From assembly GCF_023156585.1 (NCBI RefSeq), contig NZ_JALNMI010000002.1, positions 228,479 through 292,478 of the forward strand: a stretch of DNA of 64,000 nucleotides. The letters are read 5' to 3'. A program made the translations under genes and the position numbers. Source of the stretch: Subsaxibacter sp. CAU 1640 (lineage in GTDB: Bacteria; Bacteroidota; Bacteroidia; Flavobacteriales; Flavobacteriaceae). The notes below the pieces were generated by a model, which ran no database searches, had not been told where the DNA came from, and saw only the letters and a program-made list of their open reading frames with translations. Positions 47,821 through 55,984 of the stretch are shown piece by piece (position 1 is the first letter of the stretch; the number at the start of each line of letters is the position of its first letter).

Positions 47821-48275
47821 AAGAAGTATATTACGTATATAATAATGAAGCAATAGCAAGCTGTGTTTTTCTTTCTATTTTACAAGAAATTAAGGAAATT
47901 GATATTGCTCGCATTAGCCTTATGCTACCGTTCCTGTTGGATGACAGAACTGTTAATTTCTTAAACAGATTAGGACTGGAATCAGATTTGAATTTGGAAC
48001 AAATTATAAAAGAGCAACCTCGATTATTTGTTTCATTCAACCAACGCTATTTATCACTTCTACCTGTAATGATTAATTCTTTAATAATATTAGAAAAAAG
48101 TAATCAGATAAAAATTAAAAAGCTAATTAAAGTACATTCTGAGTTCAAGATTGAAAACACAGATAATCTAGGAGCTCGCTTTTCAAACATTAATAGAGCC
48201 ATTCCTCAACTGCTCGCAATAATAAAAAGCTATGACACAAGTAAACTTTATAAAACTTTAAATATACAATTATGA
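47817..48275 (+). CDS. ABC-three-component system middle component
   Basis: A 152-residue protein lying between effector and ATPase genes. The start YVYNNEAIASCVFLSILQEI, the LMLPFLLDDRTVNFLNRLGL segment, LFVSFNQRYLSLLPVMINSL and the end ARFSNINRAIPQLLAIIKSY follow the pattern of the middle components of ABC-3C systems. No enzymatic motif is visible. It overlaps both neighbours by 4 bp (ATGA), so the three genes are translationally coupled. It probably bridges ATPase and nuclease. Confidence 0.65.
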   Translation: MKEVYYVYNNEAIASCVFLSILQEIKEIDIARISLMLPFLLDDRTVNFLNRLGLESDLNLEQIIKEQPRLFVSFNQRYLSLLPVMINSLIILEKSNQIKIKKLIKVHSEFKIENTDNLGARFSNINRAIPQLLAIIKSYDTSKLYKTLNIQL

Positions 48276-50128
48276 AATTTGTACTTCATGACATAAAGTT
48301 GTGGTTCAACGATGAAACTGCTGAACCTAAAAATTATAAATTATTACCCAATAAAATTAATGTTATAACTGGGGATTCAACTAAAGGCAAGACCAGTTTT
48401 TGGAATATAATTGATTATTGTTTAATGGCAGGAAAGGTAACGATTCCAACCGAAGTCATTAATAGGGTTCAATGGTTCGGAATTAGGTTTAGTATTAATA
48501 AAAAGGAAGTTTCCATTATCAGGAAAAGTCCAGTTAAAGGTGCGGTTTCATCAGAAGTATATTTTAATCTTGGAATGTTTCCTGATATACCATTTAGCAA
48601 TTCTGAAATAGCGGAGATTAAATCATTTCTGGATGAAGAATTTGGAATAAACGATAATTTAAGATTCCCTTTTGGTAAAGAAGCAGGAAAAGCCCCATTC
48701 AATATTTCTTATCGTTATTTTCTGCTTTTCAATTCATTGACTCAAACCATTATTGATGCTCCCGAAACTTATTTTGATACTACGTTTTATGGTAAAGAGG
48801 AGTATGACAAAGCACTGAACCACATCTTTGATTTAGTAATTGGCATCAACGATATGAACAATATTAAAGGCGAAGAAAAATTAAAACTAATAGACAAAAA
48901 ATTAAAAAGCATTTCTAATCAAGAAAAAAGGAATAAGAAAAAGTTAGAAACATTTAAATCCGACATTTTTGAACTTGTTAATTGGGGTAAAAAATTAAAC
49001 CTAATTGAATTTACTGACGACATCGAAGATATTGATACCGCTATTCTGACTATAAAAGAAATTGTAAAAAACACTAGACGAATAGCCCAAAACACATCTC
49101 TCTTCTCGGAAATAGATAAGTTAGAAATAGCTAAAAATCGAATACAATCACAAATAAATTCGATTACTCAATATCAACGAGAATATGATATCTATAAAAG
49201 AAATCTCACTAAATCCGCGGACAGTCTTCAGCCTATTGAATTTTTAAATCAAAAAATGTCCGACCAGCTTTTAGACATATATGAGGTTAAAGTATTTATT
49301 GATTATTTAGATGGTTCATTAAAGAGTATAAAAAATAATCTCTCAAATAAAGCAGAAAAACCATTAAAAGTCGAAGGGGATATAAAAGAATTAAAAACTC
49401 AATTGGAAACGATAAATAAAGAAATTTCTAAATTAAACGAAATTAAGAAAGGTTTTCTTGCTGAGGGAGAAAAATTCATAGAATTAGGTAAAATAGAATA
49501 TGCTCTTGAAAAGATTTTAAAGGAAAAAGAAATAAAACCAATAGATACAATCGAACTCAATAGGCTGTTAGATGAAAAAAATGATTTGGTCAAGCAAGCA
49601 CAAGATAATCCGCAAATAAAATCTACAATGGAAATGCTATTAAATGATAGCATTCAAAGAAATTATGATAAATTAACAACACTTCAAAATTACAGGAATA
49701 GTAAAGTGAGGTTTAATAGTGATAGAATGTTATTAGAGCTAATACCGGAAGGACAATTATTTGCTTTACCTAATGTTGGAAGTGCTTCAAATTACATGTT
49801 AATGCATTTATGCACTTATCTAGGTTTGCATGAACACGTGATAAATTTAGAACAAGAAAATGTGCCTCCTTTTTTATTCATTGACCAACCAAGCACTCCT
49901 TATTTTGGAGGGAATAATGATGATGAGAAAAAACTTCTTGACGCTTTTAATCTTCTAAACTCATTTATCAAAGATATTGTGCATGAAAAGAAATCGGATT
50001 TTCAGATTTTCATGGTTGAACATGCGGCTAAAGAATTTTGGATTGAAAATAACTTAACTCATTTTCATACTGTTGATGAGTTTATTGATGGAAACGGTCT
50101 AATTCCAAGTAAAATTTACAATAAATAA
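48272..50128 (+). CDS. DUF3732 SMC/Rad50-like ATPase of an ABC-three-component system
   Basis: A 618-residue ABC ATPase. Walker A is GDSTKGKTS (34-42), preceded by the strand INVIT. A long coiled coil spans about residues 200-460. The signature-like segment is NVGSASNYMLMHLCTYLG, Walker B is FLFIDQPS (D538), and the switch histidine is in MVEHA (H584). The DQPS form and the GS.SNYM signature are typical of DUF3732. In ABC-3C systems this ATPase is thought to sense foreign nucleic acid and license the effector. Only 2 bp separate it from the next gene. Confidence 0.85.
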   Translation: MKFVLHDIKLWFNDETAEPKNYKLLPNKINVITGDSTKGKTSFWNIIDYCLMAGKVTIPTEVINRVQWFGIRFSINKKEVSIIRKSPVKGAVSSEVYFNLGMFPDIPFSNSEIAEIKSFLDEEFGINDNLRFPFGKEAGKAPFNISYRYFLLFNSLTQTIIDAPETYFDTTFYGKEEYDKALNHIFDLVIGINDMNNIKGEEKLKLIDKKLKSISNQEKRNKKKLETFKSDIFELVNWGKKLNLIEFTDDIEDIDTAILTIKEIVKNTRRIAQNTSLFSEIDKLEIAKNRIQSQINSITQYQREYDIYKRNLTKSADSLQPIEFLNQKMSDQLLDIYEVKVFIDYLDGSLKSIKNNLSNKAEKPLKVEGDIKELKTQLETINKEISKLNEIKKGFLAEGEKFIELGKIEYALEKILKEKEIKPIDTIELNRLLDEKNDLVKQAQDNPQIKSTMEMLLNDSIQRNYDKLTTLQNYRNSKVRFNSDRMLLELIPEGQLFALPNVGSASNYMLMHLCTYLGLHEHVINLEQENVPPFLFIDQPSTPYFGGNNDDEKKLLDAFNLLNSFIKDIVHEKKSDFQIFMVEHAAKEFWIENNLTHFHTVDEFIDGNGLIPSKIYNK

Positions 50129-50130
50129 AT

Positions 50131-51174
50131 ATGCAAAACATTGCTTTAGGTACGCTAGACAAGTTAATAATTCATAAAATTGGTAATAAGAATAATGGTG
50201 ACGGAGTTCGCTTTTCCGAGGACTTGACAAACTTTGATAACATTGAAGATATTATAAGTAAATTAATCACTAGTAATTTCAAATTTGATGAATTGCATCA
50301 ATTCCATTTCCTGCCTAACCTTGAATTAAATCCAGTTTTCACATTTGTCAGCTCAATTTTTGATAATGACGAAGATTTAAATTTTATAGACCAAACTAAA
50401 AATATTGGTAGATATCTATATGATAAAAGCACCCATCATCAAATTAAGTCAGGAGAAATAGTTGTTTTTTATTTGAATGATTGCCGTATAGACGATGAGA
50501 TAATTAGTGGTATTGGCATTTTTAAATCAGAGAATAAAGAAACTATATTAACGATTCAAGATGAGAAAACAAAATATGGGCTAAAAGATGTGAGTGGCAT
50601 GAACACTCATAAATTAGACAAAGGGTGTTTGATATTTAATGTTGACAAAGAAAATGGATACTTAATTGCCATAGTTGACAATACTAATAAAAGCACGGAA
50701 GCCCAATATTGGAAGGATGAATTTTTAAGTGTCAAAACAAAGAAAAATGAATATCTACAAACCAACCAATTTTTAGGCATTACAAAACAATTTGTCACCA
50801 AAGAATTAGATAAAAATTTTGAAGTAAGCAAAGCGGATAAAATTGATTTTCTTAATCGTTCAGTAGATTATTTTAAAAAACATAATGAGTTTGACAAAAA
50901 AGAATTTGAAGAAACAGTTTTTGGGGACAGCAATGTCATAGATTATTTTCGTGAATACGATGAAAGGTATAGAAAAGAAAACGAACTAGAATCAAATGAC
51001 CATTTCGAAATTTCCCCTCAAGCAGTAAAAAAACAGGCAAGAGTTTTTAAAAGTGTTTTAAGACTAGATAAAAATTTTCATATTTATATTCACGGGGATA
51101 GAAATTTAATTGAACAGGGAACCGAGAAAGATGGAAGAAAATTTTATAAAATTTATTATAAAGAGGAAAATTGA
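50131..51174 (+). CDS. nucleoid-associated protein (NdpA/YejK, NA37 family)
   Basis: A 347-residue protein. The segments YDKSTHHQIKSGEIVVFYLN, GIGIFKSENKETIL, THKLDKGCLIFN, VDNTNKSTEAQYWKDEFL and the C-terminal QARVFKSVLRLDKNFHIYIH match my knowledge of the Bacteroidota branch of the 37-kD nucleoid-associated family (PF04245). The family is often found away from defence loci; here it is only 2 bp after the ATPase stop and shares the low G+C content, so it belongs to the operon. It could direct the complex to DNA or protect the host nucleoid; both are inference. Confidence 0.75.
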   Translation: MQNIALGTLDKLIIHKIGNKNNGDGVRFSEDLTNFDNIEDIISKLITSNFKFDELHQFHFLPNLELNPVFTFVSSIFDNDEDLNFIDQTKNIGRYLYDKSTHHQIKSGEIVVFYLNDCRIDDEIISGIGIFKSENKETILTIQDEKTKYGLKDVSGMNTHKLDKGCLIFNVDKENGYLIAIVDNTNKSTEAQYWKDEFLSVKTKKNEYLQTNQFLGITKQFVTKELDKNFEVSKADKIDFLNRSVDYFKKHNEFDKKEFEETVFGDSNVIDYFREYDERYRKENELESNDHFEISPQAVKKQARVFKSVLRLDKNFHIYIHGDRNLIEQGTEKDGRKFYKIYYKEEN

Positions 51175-51185
51175 ACAAATAAAAA

Positions 51186-52646
51186 TCAAATCTCTTTTAT
51201 ATAATATTCGTTTAATATATCTGTAAACTTTTTAGAGTGCAAAGCTTTTGATTTATTCATCATATTTTCAATATCAAAAAAATCTATTTGATACTTTTTT
51301 GTTTCTGCTTTTCTTTGTTCTAATAATGCTCTGGCATCAGGGGTGAAACCTCCAGTAGACCAAAACTCGAAAACAATTTCATAACCGTTAAAATACGCCT
51401 GCTCCATTATCCATTTTCTAATTATTGGAATTTTTTCTCCTAACCATTTATCGACCTCTACAATATCAATCATACTATTATATCCCTTACATTCTGATAT
51501 CGTAACTTTATTTGGCATGAAACTGAATACATCTATTTCTCGTAAATTTCCTTCGAAATTAATTGATTTACCTATTTCTATGCTATTTCCCATTCTTCCC
51601 TGATAGTAGCCTACCGCAAGCTCAAACAAGTCTCCACGGAGATTATTTGTCTTACCATCTACTAGCTTATTAAGCTTTGTAATTAAGTCTAAATAAGCGT
51701 CAGGATTTTTCTTTAAAATAGCGCCTGCATTTGTTACAAGATTTATCAAAGAATTAAGTAACTCTTTATATTTACTACCAAACAATTCATTTACAAACCC
51801 TACAATAATTCCTTCTGCTTTTAATAAGTTTAAAGAATCTGTATCTATTGATTCCACAATTAGAAAAGGTAAAAAACTAGGAGTATTTTTTTTGAATTTT
51901 AATGTTTTTATTTTATTCAGAAAAAATTCAATTTGATAAGCATTGACGGTGTTACCAATTAAAATATCTGCAATCACAAACCCAGGTACAATCTTTTTAC
52001 TAGAAGAATATTTTGGTAACGTTCCAACATAACTAGGGTTAACATAGTTAAACTGAAAATTACCGAAATCACTATGAAAACTTGACGTATTATAGGATGC
52101 TAGGCCAATTTTTCTCGCCCAGTCATTAAACTGAATTAGAAGAAAATTTTTTGCAGTTTCTACACCTTTAGATTTTTTCTCGTTTCTTTGATTGTCATTA
52201 ATTGCATAAGAAAGATAAACTTGCTTATCTTGAATTGAAATTAAGCTAAGATCATTAAGCTTATTAATAACAGTGTGAAAATCTTGATGCCCTTTGGTTA
52301 ATTTAACTGGGCTTATTGAATATGCGGGTAAATTAGCTAAATTCATCACACCATAATGAAAATCTAGAGATTGTAGAATTAAATAGTATTGTTTCCCAGC
52401 ATTTTTTAATGCAGATGATAATCCTTCATAATATTCATGATTTCGAAAAATTGCTTTGTCATGAAATAGTATTTGTCGGTCAGCAAATAATCCTGTTACT
52501 CGAGCTATATCATCATCTTTGATTCTTGAAATACGCTTTCTAGCAGCATCTTTAGATATACTATTATCCTGATTAACAATAATCTCTATCAATTCTCCAG
52601 ATAAGATAGGACCCCTACTTTTTATAATTTCAACTATATTTGTCAC
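51186..52646 (-). CDS. winged-helix plus PD-(D/E)XK-like nuclease, putative defence protein
   Basis: A 486-residue protein starting with GTG at 52646. Residues 1-60 look like a winged helix (DNSISKDAARKRISRIKDDD). The C-terminal region has the order of a restriction-endonuclease fold: LFELAVGYYQGRMGNSIEIG (Glu), REIDVFSFMPNKVTISECKG (Asp, then E-C-K). The final part is EIVFEFWSTGGFTPDARALL. The family is not identified. It converges on the ABC-3C operon with an 11-bp gap and has the same low G+C content, so it was probably acquired with it, although it has its own promoter. Confidence 0.65.
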   Translation of the reverse strand: MTNIVEIIKSRGPILSGELIEIIVNQDNSISKDAARKRISRIKDDDIARVTGLFADRQILFHDKAIFRNHEYYEGLSSALKNAGKQYYLILQSLDFHYGVMNLANLPAYSISPVKLTKGHQDFHTVINKLNDLSLISIQDKQVYLSYAINDNQRNEKKSKGVETAKNFLLIQFNDWARKIGLASYNTSSFHSDFGNFQFNYVNPSYVGTLPKYSSSKKIVPGFVIADILIGNTVNAYQIEFFLNKIKTLKFKKNTPSFLPFLIVESIDTDSLNLLKAEGIIVGFVNELFGSKYKELLNSLINLVTNAGAILKKNPDAYLDLITKLNKLVDGKTNNLRGDLFELAVGYYQGRMGNSIEIGKSINFEGNLREIDVFSFMPNKVTISECKGYNSMIDIVEVDKWLGEKIPIIRKWIMEQAYFNGYEIVFEFWSTGGFTPDARALLEQRKAETKKYQIDFFDIENMMNKSKALHSKKFTDILNEYYIKEI

Positions 52647-52661
52647 ACCACACTATTTATA

Positions 52662-52692
52662 CAAGTATAACTTATAATAGGCAAGGTCACAA
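52662..52692 (-). promoter_or_regulatory. promoter of the putative nuclease gene
   Basis: On the minus strand TTG (52692-52690), about 20 bp, then TATACTTG (52669-52662), one base from the TAnnTTTG consensus, 15 bp before the GTG start. Confidence 0.5.
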
Positions 52693-52898
52693 TTTTTTTA
52701 TTATTTATTTTCCCTTATAACTATAAAAAACTACCTCCTTTTTTCAAGAGCAATGGTTTATTGTTATGAGATTCCGACCCATTGACTTACTGCGCAAGCT
52801 ATCTTCGAAACAACATATATTTTGTTTCTCAATAATGCTCGGAGCAGGCTTCTAGAAATGGAAAAAAAGAGATACCCACATACGTGAGGACATAAAAA

Positions 52899-52920
52899 AA
52901 TCCCCGTTTGCACGGGGATT
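52899..52920 (-). terminator. terminator of the 52928-53830 gene
   Basis: aatccccgt/acggggatt (52899-52907 and 52912-52920) with a run of T after it on the minus strand (rc of 52893-52900). Confidence 0.9.
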
Positions 52921-52927
52921 GTTTTGT

Positions 52928-53830
52928 TTAAGCTATCTTTCTGTTTTTGAACTTAATGTGCTTTACCTGGTTGTACTCTGGGCTTTTATACCCAAATACT
53001 GCTTTTACATACTCTTTAGCCGCCTTTGCAATATCTACCAAGCCAGTGCCTGGGGTGTACAGAAGCTTATTGCGGTCTGTACGCGCATTAGTAAGTGACG
53101 CTTGGGTGGTAACCGCTGCCGAGTTGGCCGCTCTCATATCTGCCAAATAAGATTTTAGTGATACGATTTGCAATGGCACCTCGGACGGATTGTACAATGG
53201 TTCTAACTCGCATACACCTATAAGACCGTCGAAATTAAGGGCTCGGTTTGCGAAGGAGGTGTGACTAGCACTGATGACCTTATCTGAAGATGTAGGGTCT
53301 ATCTTGTGAGCACGTCTACCATCGATAGCACGTTTATAAGTTTCTGCCTTTTCTATAGTTGACTTTGTTGCACCACAAGATCTCAATTCGCCCATCATAC
53401 GGGTTGCCAACAACAGCATGCCTTCATAGAGTGCATGACGACTATCTAAAGCGCGCTTGAGGGCATTGAACTCATCATTGACTCTGGAGAGGGCCAGTTG
53501 TGCATCGGTAAATAGGGTTTGCATATACAATACTTTCAACAAGGGTGAACTCGGGTTGTACTTTGTGTCGAAGCCGATGGCTGCTGCGATGAGCAATTCG
53601 AAATTAAACACTACGGTAGCATTACCGGTCTCATTGATACGCACCGCTTTTGCGGCTTTTTCAGAAGTGTTTTTCTTCAGCTCTGGGCGAAGATCTACTT
53701 GCTGTGAAGAAGGTTTGGAATTTGACTGAAAGTCGTGGTCTTGTGCCTTCTGGGTCAATACTTGTTTCACATTGTCTGCGAGCGGTGTCACCCGTGACAC
53801 TTTTGCTCCATTCTTTTTAGTAGTACTCAT
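52928..53830 (-). CDS. orphan helical protein of unknown function
   Basis: A 300-residue protein that I do not recognise. The first 60 residues are polar and probably disordered (VLTQKAQDHDFQSNSKPSSQ), the rest is predicted mainly alpha-helical, with FNELLIAAAIGFD-like and LALSRVNDEFNALKRALDSR segments, and the C-terminus is very basic (HIKFKNRKIA). No signal peptide. It is monocistronic, with a strong terminator, and more G+C-rich than the adjacent defence genes, so it likely has a separate origin. DNA or RNA binding by the basic tail is only a guess. Confidence 0.7.
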   Translation of the reverse strand: MSTTKKNGAKVSRVTPLADNVKQVLTQKAQDHDFQSNSKPSSQQVDLRPELKKNTSEKAAKAVRINETGNATVVFNFELLIAAAIGFDTKYNPSSPLLKVLYMQTLFTDAQLALSRVNDEFNALKRALDSRHALYEGMLLLATRMMGELRSCGATKSTIEKAETYKRAIDGRRAHKIDPTSSDKVISASHTSFANRALNFDGLIGVCELEPLYNPSEVPLQIVSLKSYLADMRAANSAAVTTQASLTNARTDRNKLLYTPGTGLVDIAKAAKEYVKAVFGYKSPEYNQVKHIKFKNRKIA

Positions 53831-54321
53831 AAATAATAGGTATTAGTAAATGTTTGGGTTACTGTCAAAACACCTACCTCCTATCCTTTCAGTTTCAGTG
53901 TTTTGATATGCCGCAATGTACATCATTTTACCATTCAAAACACAGAGCATATTTTGCAAATAATAGATGAAGTGTTTAAAAAAATCGATAAAAATACGTA
54001 AAGACCGCGTCAAATCTGACAAATTTCATAAAATTATTGATTTGTTAAAATGGCAAATAGTCGATGAACTGCTGCAAACTTTAACATTTGAGGGGTCATA
54101 TTCTTTGTTTTTAACAGTATAAAGTGAGGATATTTTGATGGTGTAAAAATCTAAAAACGGCGAGCTCAAGACTTTTTGTCAAAATTGTGAAAAACAAATG
54201 TGTGGAATTTAGAGGTCTTTGATGTCATTTTAGCGAGCTATTAAAGGCTTGGCACTTGTAAAAAATCGATTAAAAAAGTTTTACTAATTTTAGTTTTTCC
54301 TAACACAACCACTGTTCACCC
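53831..54321. other. 491-bp intergenic region without a recognised gene
   Basis: A+T-rich, no ORF of interest. It holds the promoters of two divergent genes; none matches the TTG-N19-TAnnTTTG consensus well (best is taattttag near 54285). No hairpin with a T-tract was seen. The length, with the block of G+C-mixed sequence at 54140-54260, leaves room for a small RNA, but there is no direct evidence. Confidence 0.5.
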
Positions 54322-55437
54322 ATGAAAAAAAAGCAAATACCATTCAGCCTGATATGCTCCCTGATAGTTGCCTCTACAGGATTTTCGCAAGAAGTTAGTT
54401 TTTTTAATGCAGATGGTTTTTTCTCAATAGGCACACAATCGTACAGAACAGCTTCTATAAGCTTGTGTGATATAGACCAAGATGGCGATTTGGATGCATT
54501 AGTGGCCAATGGTAGGCATTGGGCAGAACAAAATTATATTTACTACAATGATGGTAAAGGCGGTTTTAAACTGGCGCAACCTCTAGGAAAGTTTCTGGAT
54601 GCTTCTTATGCCTTACAGGGTGCCGATTTGAACAATGATGGATTTATGGACGTTGCTGTAGCTAATGACAATGTCCCCAACAGGATCTACTTTGGCTCGG
54701 CCAACCAAAACTTTGACAGAGAGGTCACCTTTGGCTCCACAGCACCCTCAAGACACCTAGAGATAGGCGATATCGATGGTGATGGCGACATTGATTTAAT
54801 TTTATCTAACCGCAATGCCCAAAATGAAATTTGCCTTAATGATGGCAATGGTAATTTTGATACCATCCTCACCTATGGCAAGGCATCAGATCAAACCATT
54901 CAAACCAAACTTGTAGACATTAACAAAGACGGCCACATGGATTTGATTACGGCAGAACGACAAGCCCAGAACAACATTTATTTAAACGACGGCTCTATGG
55001 ACTTTTCAAACATAATGACATTTGGGCACGAAGAGGAGGAAACTCGTTCTATTGATGTGGGCGATTTTAATAATGATGGTATTTTGGATATTGTTACTGG
55101 AAATTTGGGCTCAAAGAATCGTATTTACTTTGGCGATAAAAATCTATCTTTTAAAAAGACATATGATTTTAAGGCCGAACGCATGACGGCGTCCATTAAG
55201 ATATCCGACTTCAATCAGGATGGTTTGTTAGATATTGTCGAAGGAAATTCAGAAGATCGCAATTATGTATATCTTGGTCAAAAAAATGGGGAATTTTTAG
55301 AAATAGCATTGCGCGAAGACCTGAAAGATGACACCTACAACATTGACATAGGAGATATCAATAACGATGGGCTACCCGACATTGTAGAGTCTAACTCCGG
55401 AAGCTGGAATTTATATTACAGGACACGCAAAGAGTAA
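54322..55437 (+). CDS. secreted FG-GAP/VCBS repeat protein
   Basis: A 371-residue protein with a signal peptide ending TGFSQ. The whole mature chain is seven FG-GAP-type blades, each with a calcium-binding loop: DIDQDGDLD, DLNNDGFMD, DIDGDGDID, DINKDGHMD, DFNNDGILD, DFNQDGLLD, DINNDGLPD. This gives a seven-bladed beta-propeller. No enzymatic domain and no visible type IX sorting domain. Role likely in surface binding. Confidence 0.92.
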   Translation: MKKKQIPFSLICSLIVASTGFSQEVSFFNADGFFSIGTQSYRTASISLCDIDQDGDLDALVANGRHWAEQNYIYYNDGKGGFKLAQPLGKFLDASYALQGADLNNDGFMDVAVANDNVPNRIYFGSANQNFDREVTFGSTAPSRHLEIGDIDGDGDIDLILSNRNAQNEICLNDGNGNFDTILTYGKASDQTIQTKLVDINKDGHMDLITAERQAQNNIYLNDGSMDFSNIMTFGHEEEETRSIDVGDFNNDGILDIVTGNLGSKNRIYFGDKNLSFKKTYDFKAERMTASIKISDFNQDGLLDIVEGNSEDRNYVYLGQKNGEFLEIALREDLKDDTYNIDIGDINNDGLPDIVESNSGSWNLYYRTRKE

Positions 55438-55491
55438 GCCAATACCTAACCAGCATTTCCTACTAGTCCCGATCAAAAAACGACAACAAAA

Positions 55492-55522
55492 AAACCACCG
55501 CTCCCCTCAAGAGCAGTAGTTT
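55492..55522. terminator. imperfect hairpin between the FG-GAP and LytTR genes
   Basis: aaaccaccgctc and gagcagtagttt can pair with two mismatches in plus-strand RNA, but fully, with G-U pairs, in minus-strand RNA. T-runs lie on both sides. It may end the FG-GAP gene; the better minus-strand fold is unexplained. Confidence 0.5.
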
Positions 55523-55530
55523 TTGATGTT

Positions 55531-55956
55531 ATGGTCAATTTCATATTTCACCCCTTTAACAATCCCACCTTGCTTTCGGCCATCCGAATGGCATGCCGCA
55601 ATAGAGAACGACTAAAAACTGACACTCCTAAAGCGCAGGCATCCATCGCACATATCAAAACACGCAAGGGCATTGTCTCCATTGACACAAAAAACATTAC
55701 CTATCTTATGTCTCAAGGCAATTATGTGCATATAAAAACCACTGACACCTCTCATGAAGTGCGAGGTAAATTACAAGATGTCCTTGACCAGTTACCTAAT
55801 ACGTCACTCTATCGAATACATAGACGTTATGCCGTCAATAGTCTATTTATTGTTTCAATGGACAACAGCACTATGCTGCTTTCCACTCAAGAAGAACTGC
55901 CCATCTCAAAAACTTTTGATTACGAGGCCTTGATAGAAAGTCTCGGTTTAAAATAA
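55531..55956 (+). CDS. LytTR-domain transcriptional regulator without receiver
   Basis: A 141-residue protein. The LytTR DNA-binding domain covers about residues 38-138: HIKTRKGIVSIDTKNITYLM, GNYVHIKTTD, LYRIHRRYAVN and LPISKTFDYEALIESL. The first 37 residues are basic and do not form a response-regulator receiver. It is therefore a single-domain LytTR protein that could be controlled by an unlinked membrane or sensor protein, or by its level. No cognate kinase gene is adjacent. Confidence 0.85.
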   Translation: MVNFIFHPFNNPTLLSAIRMACRNRERLKTDTPKAQASIAHIKTRKGIVSIDTKNITYLMSQGNYVHIKTTDTSHEVRGKLQDVLDQLPNTSLYRIHRRYAVNSLFIVSMDNSTMLLSTQEELPISKTFDYEALIESLGLK

Positions 55957-55984
55957 GTGATCGCCCGTGTTGTCACCCGAACTT

